Source of the DNA: an uncultured Tateyamaria sp.
GTDB taxonomy: Bacteria; Pseudomonadota; Alphaproteobacteria; Rhodobacterales; Rhodobacteraceae
Direction of reading: 5' to 3'
Length of the DNA: 64,000 nucleotides
Assembly: GCF_947494755.1 (NCBI RefSeq)
Contig: NZ_CANLVZ010000005.1
Location: 124,001-188,000 of the forward strand
The notes under the pieces are model-generated. The model worked only from the letters and a program-made list of their open reading frames with translations. It was not told the DNA's origin and did no database searches. This document shows positions 60,734 to 64,000 of this stretch, in pieces; position 1 is the first letter of the stretch, and every line of letters begins with the position of its first letter. The position numbers and the translations under genes are program-made.

Positions 60734-61711
60734 ATGTCCCTAGCCTTAGCGTGTCTTTCTTACCCAAAGCAGCTTGTATCAGTGCCCTCTCAAAACGCGT
60801 CCCGTCGCTTGCCCAGAGCTCGCCCTGCGCGGGTGGAATGGATCACGCTTGCTCTGTTTGCCGCCTGCCTATCGGGCTGGAGCGTTGGAGTTTTTTGGCT
60901 CTCGTCCGTCTCGACCGGCATTTCGGTCGTCGCGGTTGGAGTGATGCTGGTGCTGCACGCGTCACTCACCCATGAGATACTCCATGGGCACCCGTTCCGG
61001 TCCCGGCTGGCCAGCGAGGCCCTCGGGATGGTCAATCCGGGCCTATTTATCCCCTATCTGCGGTTCCGCGACACCCATTTGGCGCACCATCAGGACGCAA
61101 ACCTGACAGACCCTTATGACGATCCCGAAACGAATTACGTGGATCCCGTCCGATGGCGACAGCTTCCAAGGGCAGCGCAGCGCATGCTGGAGGTCAACAA
61201 CACCTTGGCCGGGCGCATGCTGATCGGGCCGCTGATGGCGCAGGTCTGTTTCACGCGCTCAGATTGGGCGGCGATGCGGCGCGGGGATCGACAGGTCATC
61301 CTGGGCTGGGTGCTGCATGTGCCGGGCGTGCTGGCGGTGCTGTGGCTGGTTGCCCTCTCGCCGATGCCCATCTGGGCCTATCTGCTGGCCTGTTACGCAG
61401 CTCTGTCCGTCCTGAAAATCCGCACCTTTCTGGAACATCAGGCGCATAGCAAAGCGCGCGGGCGCACGGTGATCATCGAAGATCGCGGACTCCTCGCGTT
61501 TCTGTTTCTGAACAACAACTTCCACGTGGTGCATCACATGCATCCCGGCGTGCCGTGGTATCGGCTGCCGGGCCTGTACCGGGCCCATGCGGCCCGCTAT
61601 CTGGCCTGCAACGAAGGCTACCGCTATCGCAATTACGCGCAGGTCTTTGCCCGGCATTTCTGGCGGGCCAAGGACAGCGTGCCCCATCCGCTCTGGTCCT
61701 CTGATCGCTGA
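60734..61711 (+). CDS. Fatty acid desaturase (membrane-bound diiron type)
   Basis: Membrane desaturase of about 325 residues. The three histidine boxes are HEILHGH (80-86), HLAHH (115-119) and NNFHVVHHMHPG near residue 260, which bind the two irons. Hydrophobic helices sit before and between them. The natural substrate is not known: the fold also includes beta-carotene hydroxylases and ketolases. The start is ATG 60734 (no strong ribosome site); GTG 60782 is an alternative. A divergent XRE-family regulator is probably its controller. Confidence 0.87.
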   Translation: MSLALACLSYPKQLVSVPSQNASRRLPRARPARVEWITLALFAACLSGWSVGVFWLSSVSTGISVVAVGVMLVLHASLTHEILHGHPFRSRLASEALGMVNPGLFIPYLRFRDTHLAHHQDANLTDPYDDPETNYVDPVRWRQLPRAAQRMLEVNNTLAGRMLIGPLMAQVCFTRSDWAAMRRGDRQVILGWVLHVPGVLAVLWLVALSPMPIWAYLLACYAALSVLKIRTFLEHQAHSKARGRTVIIEDRGLLAFLFLNNNFHVVHHMHPGVPWYRLPGLYRAHAARYLACNEGYRYRNYAQVFARHFWRAKDSVPHPLWSSDR

Positions 61712-61727
61712 TCGGTGATAGAGGGCC

Positions 61728-62630
61728 ATGGCCCTTTGGATCCCCATCACCCTTGCAGCGGCGTTCTTTCAGACGTTGCGGTTCATGTTGCAGCGACAGT
61801 TGTCGCTCAAGACGCTGACGCCGGGCGGCGCAACGCTGGCGCGGTTCCTTTATTCCGCGCCTTTGGTGGTGGTCCTGATCACGGTCTATATGGGCGCGCG
61901 AGGCCAGACATGGCCCGCCTTTCCACCTGCATTCTGGTTCTACGGGGCCGCAGGTGGACTGGCGCAAATCCTCGCCACTGTTGCCACAGTCAGCCTGTTC
62001 AAGTCGCGCAATTTCGCCGTCGGGATCACTTTCAAAAAGACCGAAACCATGCAGGCGGTTCTCGTGGGTTGGCTCATTCTTGGCGATCAGGTCACGACCT
62101 TCGGGTTTGTGGCTATCGGGATCGGGCTGGTTGGGGTGCTGTTGCTGTCCACGCCCCCGGACCTCTCGGGTTTTCGCTGGCGGGACATGGCCAACCGGTC
62201 GGTGGGGCTGGGCCTGAGCGCCGGTATTCTGTTTGCGGTGTCGGCGGTCACGTATCGTGGCGCGTCCCTGAGCCTTGGATTGGACGACCCGCTTGCGCGA
62301 GCCGGTCTGACGCTGGCAGCAGTGACAACGATGCAGACGATCGCGATGCTGGTCTGGCTGCGCCTGCGCGATCCGGGGCAGGTCAGCGCCGTCTGGGCCG
62401 CGCGACGCATCGCGGTTTGGGTGGGCATGATGTCGATGGCCGGATCATTCTGCTGGTTTGTGGCCTTCACGCTGCAGAATGCGGCCTACGTGAAGGCTGT
62501 CGGGCAGGTGGAACTGGTGTTCAGCATGCTGGTCACGGTGCTGATCTTTCGGGAGGCGATCAGCGCGCGGGAATGGATTGGCATGGCGGTGCTGATGACG
62601 TCGATCCTGATGCTGGTTGCGACCATCTGA
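61728..62630 (+). CDS. EamA/DMT family transporter
   Basis: Inner-membrane transporter of 300 residues with ten helices. Two EamA halves are visible: one begins PITLAAAFFQTLRFMLQRQLSL, and the C-terminal half ends VELVFSMLVTVLIFREAISAREWIGMAVLMTSI, with the typical REAISARE-type link. It differs from the other EamA protein at 18627-19580, so they are not recent duplicates. The substrate is not known. It lies 16 bases after the desaturase gene, so they may be co-transcribed. Confidence 0.88.
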   Translation: MALWIPITLAAAFFQTLRFMLQRQLSLKTLTPGGATLARFLYSAPLVVVLITVYMGARGQTWPAFPPAFWFYGAAGGLAQILATVATVSLFKSRNFAVGITFKKTETMQAVLVGWLILGDQVTTFGFVAIGIGLVGVLLLSTPPDLSGFRWRDMANRSVGLGLSAGILFAVSAVTYRGASLSLGLDDPLARAGLTLAAVTTMQTIAMLVWLRLRDPGQVSAVWAARRIAVWVGMMSMAGSFCWFVAFTLQNAAYVKAVGQVELVFSMLVTVLIFREAISAREWIGMAVLMTSILMLVATI

Positions 62631-62673
62631 AGGGGCCACCGTAAGGCGGACGTGTCGTCCGCCACCATCACGC

Positions 62674-63375
62674 TCAGTTCTGCATCACTGTGCCGCGCAA
62701 CCGCAAGAACAGGCTCTCTTCATCATCATTCTTGAAGTAAGGCACGCTCGCGGGCGGGGCCGGATCGGTGAGGCGGGCGCTGATCTCGCTCAGTACGACT
62801 TCGGTGATAAAGGGCATGTCAAAGCGGCGCATATCTTCCAATGCGACCCATTGCAGATGCGATAACTCGTCCGAGGCCGCGCTGAAATCATCCGGGTCCG
62901 ACGCCAGATCACCCGCATCAATCAGGAAAAACCGCGCATCAAAGCGGCGGGGCCGCCCCGGCGGGGTCAACGCGCGAAACACGAATTGCAACGGTGCGGC
63001 ATGGGGCAAGTGTCCGGTGGCGGCAAAGCCCTCCCAATCGGGGGGTGGCGCATCCCATGTGCCGGGCCGACCCAGGACTTGGCCGGTCTCTTCGAATAAC
63101 TCACGGATCGCGGCGACGGCCAGCGCCGGACCAATGTCCGCGGCGCTCTCCTCACGCAGCCGTTGGTCGTTTGGCGCGCTAAGCGTTGAACTCAGGGGGA
63201 TCGCATGATCGCCTGCATCCACGGCTCCGCCCGGAAAGACGAACTTGCCCGGCATGAACACGGCCTTCGCCCCGCGCTGACCCATCAGAATGCGCGGCGA
63301 CGTGGCGCGGTCGCGCAGCACGATGACGGTGGAGGCATCGCGCACTTGGGTCTTGTCGATGGGATCCGCTGTCAT
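62674..63375 (-). CDS. Nudix hydrolase
   Basis: A 233-residue Nudix protein. The Nudix box is visible as AVAAIRELFEETGQVLG, matching the RExxEExG core (RELFEETG). The larger domain (about 70-190) fits NudL/MutT-like proteins that act on CoA or nucleoside diphosphate derivatives. The N-terminal part has VIVLRDRATSPRILMGQRG, a common start of this group. Its 3' end is 44 bases from the stop of the convergent EamA gene. DUF983 lies just upstream (36 bases), the usual Rhodobacteraceae pairing. Confidence 0.9.
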   Translation of the reverse strand: MTADPIDKTQVRDASTVIVLRDRATSPRILMGQRGAKAVFMPGKFVFPGGAVDAGDHAIPLSSTLSAPNDQRLREESAADIGPALAVAAIRELFEETGQVLGRPGTWDAPPPDWEGFAATGHLPHAAPLQFVFRALTPPGRPRRFDARFFLIDAGDLASDPDDFSAASDELSHLQWVALEDMRRFDMPFITEVVLSEISARLTDPAPPASVPYFKNDDEESLFLRLRGTVMQN

Positions 63376-63411
63376 GTCTGCGCCTTTGATCTGTGATCCG
63401 GGGGCGTGTCG

Positions 63412-63810
63412 CTAGGTCTGTACGTGCCCGAACCCGCCCATTTGCCGGGCCCACTGAAAGGCAACAATCGCCCCCTTGAGCCGCGGCAGAAGGTACAGCG
63501 ACAACCCCACACAGCCAACCGCAAAGATGGTGAACAGCACAAGTGGTTCCGGTCGCCATGTCACAAAAACAACGTGCAACAGCGGGGCCATCAGGTGTCC
63601 GACCAGCAGAATGGTGACATAGGCGGGCCCGTCATCAGCGCGGTGATGGCTGTAATCCAGCTTGCAGACCGGGCACGAAGGGGCCACCTGCAAATAGCCC
63701 TTGAGCAATTTGCCCTGCCCACAGCGGGGGCACCGGTTGCGCCAGCCCCGGAACAGGGCCGGGCGAAGCGGGTGCTGTGCTGCGCCGTCTGCGATGTGGT
63801 CGGTGTGCAT
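63412..63810 (-). CDS. DUF983 zinc-ribbon membrane protein
   Basis: A 132-residue protein of the DUF983 family. The N-terminal zinc ribbon has two CxxC pairs (CPRCGQGKLLKGY and CPVCKLDY), then HHRADDGPAYVTILLVGHL enters the membrane. Two hydrophobic segments follow. DUF983 has no established function. It is encoded just upstream of a Nudix hydrolase gene on the same strand, as often seen in Rhodobacteraceae. Confidence 0.88.
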   Translation of the reverse strand: MHTDHIADGAAQHPLRPALFRGWRNRCPRCGQGKLLKGYLQVAPSCPVCKLDYSHHRADDGPAYVTILLVGHLMAPLLHVVFVTWRPEPLVLFTIFAVGCVGLSLYLLPRLKGAIVAFQWARQMGGFGHVQT

Positions 63811-63840
63811 GATCTGCGTCCTTGATGCCCGCGTGGCTCC

Positions 63841-63999
63841 CTAAATGGGCGCTGCGCGTGCAGAACGAAATGGTGCAAAACGTCCTTGCGTCGCGATGTC
63901 GCGCGCCACCCCCCAAAACCAACAGCGAAATTTTTTCGACGGAATGCGGTGCGGGGCCCGTTTGATCGTCATGAGGCGCTCGGAGATGACCCTGACGCC
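63841..63999 (-). other. Open frame running out of the window, unidentified
   Basis: The last 190 bases hold no recognised gene. A minus-strand frame is open from the right edge to a TAG at 63841-63843 (52 codons). It is rich in basic residues near its middle (MTIKRAPHRIPSKKFRCW) and resembles no family I know. It may be the 3' end of a gene outside the window or noncoding. Confidence 0.25.
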
Positions 64000-64000
64000 C

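Noticed and set aside
1-64000. CRISPR arrays, insertion sequences and prophage
   Set aside because: No regular direct-repeat array, transposase, terminal inverted repeats or phage structural genes were found on reading both strands. The acidic low-complexity gene and the short hairpin elements do not fit these types.

Overview
This is a GC-rich window from an alphaproteobacterial chromosome, most probably Rhodobacteraceae (Roseobacter group). I base this on gene content, not on a search. The pointers are hflK-hflC-DUF2065-degP in one block, a purA-DUF2842 pair, a DUF983/Nudix pair, a very large acidic protein of a type I know only from Rhodobacterales, an RHH-less PutA with a divergent Lrp-type regulator, and a carnitine dehydrogenase fused to a thioesterase. 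Coding density is very high and no gap reaches 300 bases. I see no phage, IS element, integrase or CRISPR array.

Layout. 1-4.3 kb (-): an amino-acid ABC importer (ATPase, binding protein, two permeases) ending in a glutamine-synthetase-family ligase. 4.4-6.8 kb (-): rlmJ, two TerB-like proteins and a PhnD-like protein without a signal peptide. 6.9-9 kb (-): a haem-type membrane protein with a Tat-exported intradiol-dioxygenase-like protein, then an unknown membrane protein. 9-11.1 kb (-): pyrG and secG. 11.3-12.9 kb (+): a cobalt-type nitrile hydratase operon. 13-22.5 kb: purA, DUF2842, GNAT, the acidic protein, thiamine diphosphokinase, an EamA transporter, serine deaminase, a GST and an EF-hand protein. 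22.7-28.9 kb (+): rpiA, glutathione reductase, hflKC, DUF2065 and a Do protease. 29-36.7 kb: valS, a small membrane protein, an orphan CoxL-like molybdoenzyme subunit, a DUF2235 hydrolase and a thioesterase. 36.7-42 kb: divergent metF/metR with a MetR box between them, a CurA-like reductase, an inositol-phosphatase-family protein, a GFA protein, a rhomboid protease and DUF4345. 42-46.1 kb: putA and its putative regulator. 46.2-53.5 kb: a TPR protein, tRNA-Leu(UAA), a chemoreceptor, metG, an MFS transporter and YceI. 53.7-59.7 kb: an aldo/keto reductase and a carnitine catabolism locus. 59.8-64 kb: an XRE regulator divergent from a desaturase, an EamA transporter, Nudix and DUF983.

How genes work together. 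The carnitine genes form a pathway: the dehydrogenase half of the fused enzyme makes 3-dehydrocarnitine, the BKACE enzyme converts it with acetyl-CoA to betainyl-CoA and acetoacetate, and the fused hot-dog domain would release glycine betaine. The divergent regulator (CdhR/GlxA type) is split by one in-frame amber codon. PutA and its Lrp neighbour handle proline; the first operon handles uptake and amidation of an amino compound.

Most interesting signals: (a) a dispersed 36-38 nt element in three copies, each just after the stop codon of a minus-strand gene, whose hairpin is kept while its stem bases change; (b) the amber codon in the carnitine regulator; (c) a permease gene whose best-supported start is ATT; (d) the operon of rlmJ, two terB-like genes and a signal-less PhnD-like gene; (e) an intradiol-dioxygenase-like protein that seems to lack both tyrosine iron ligands.
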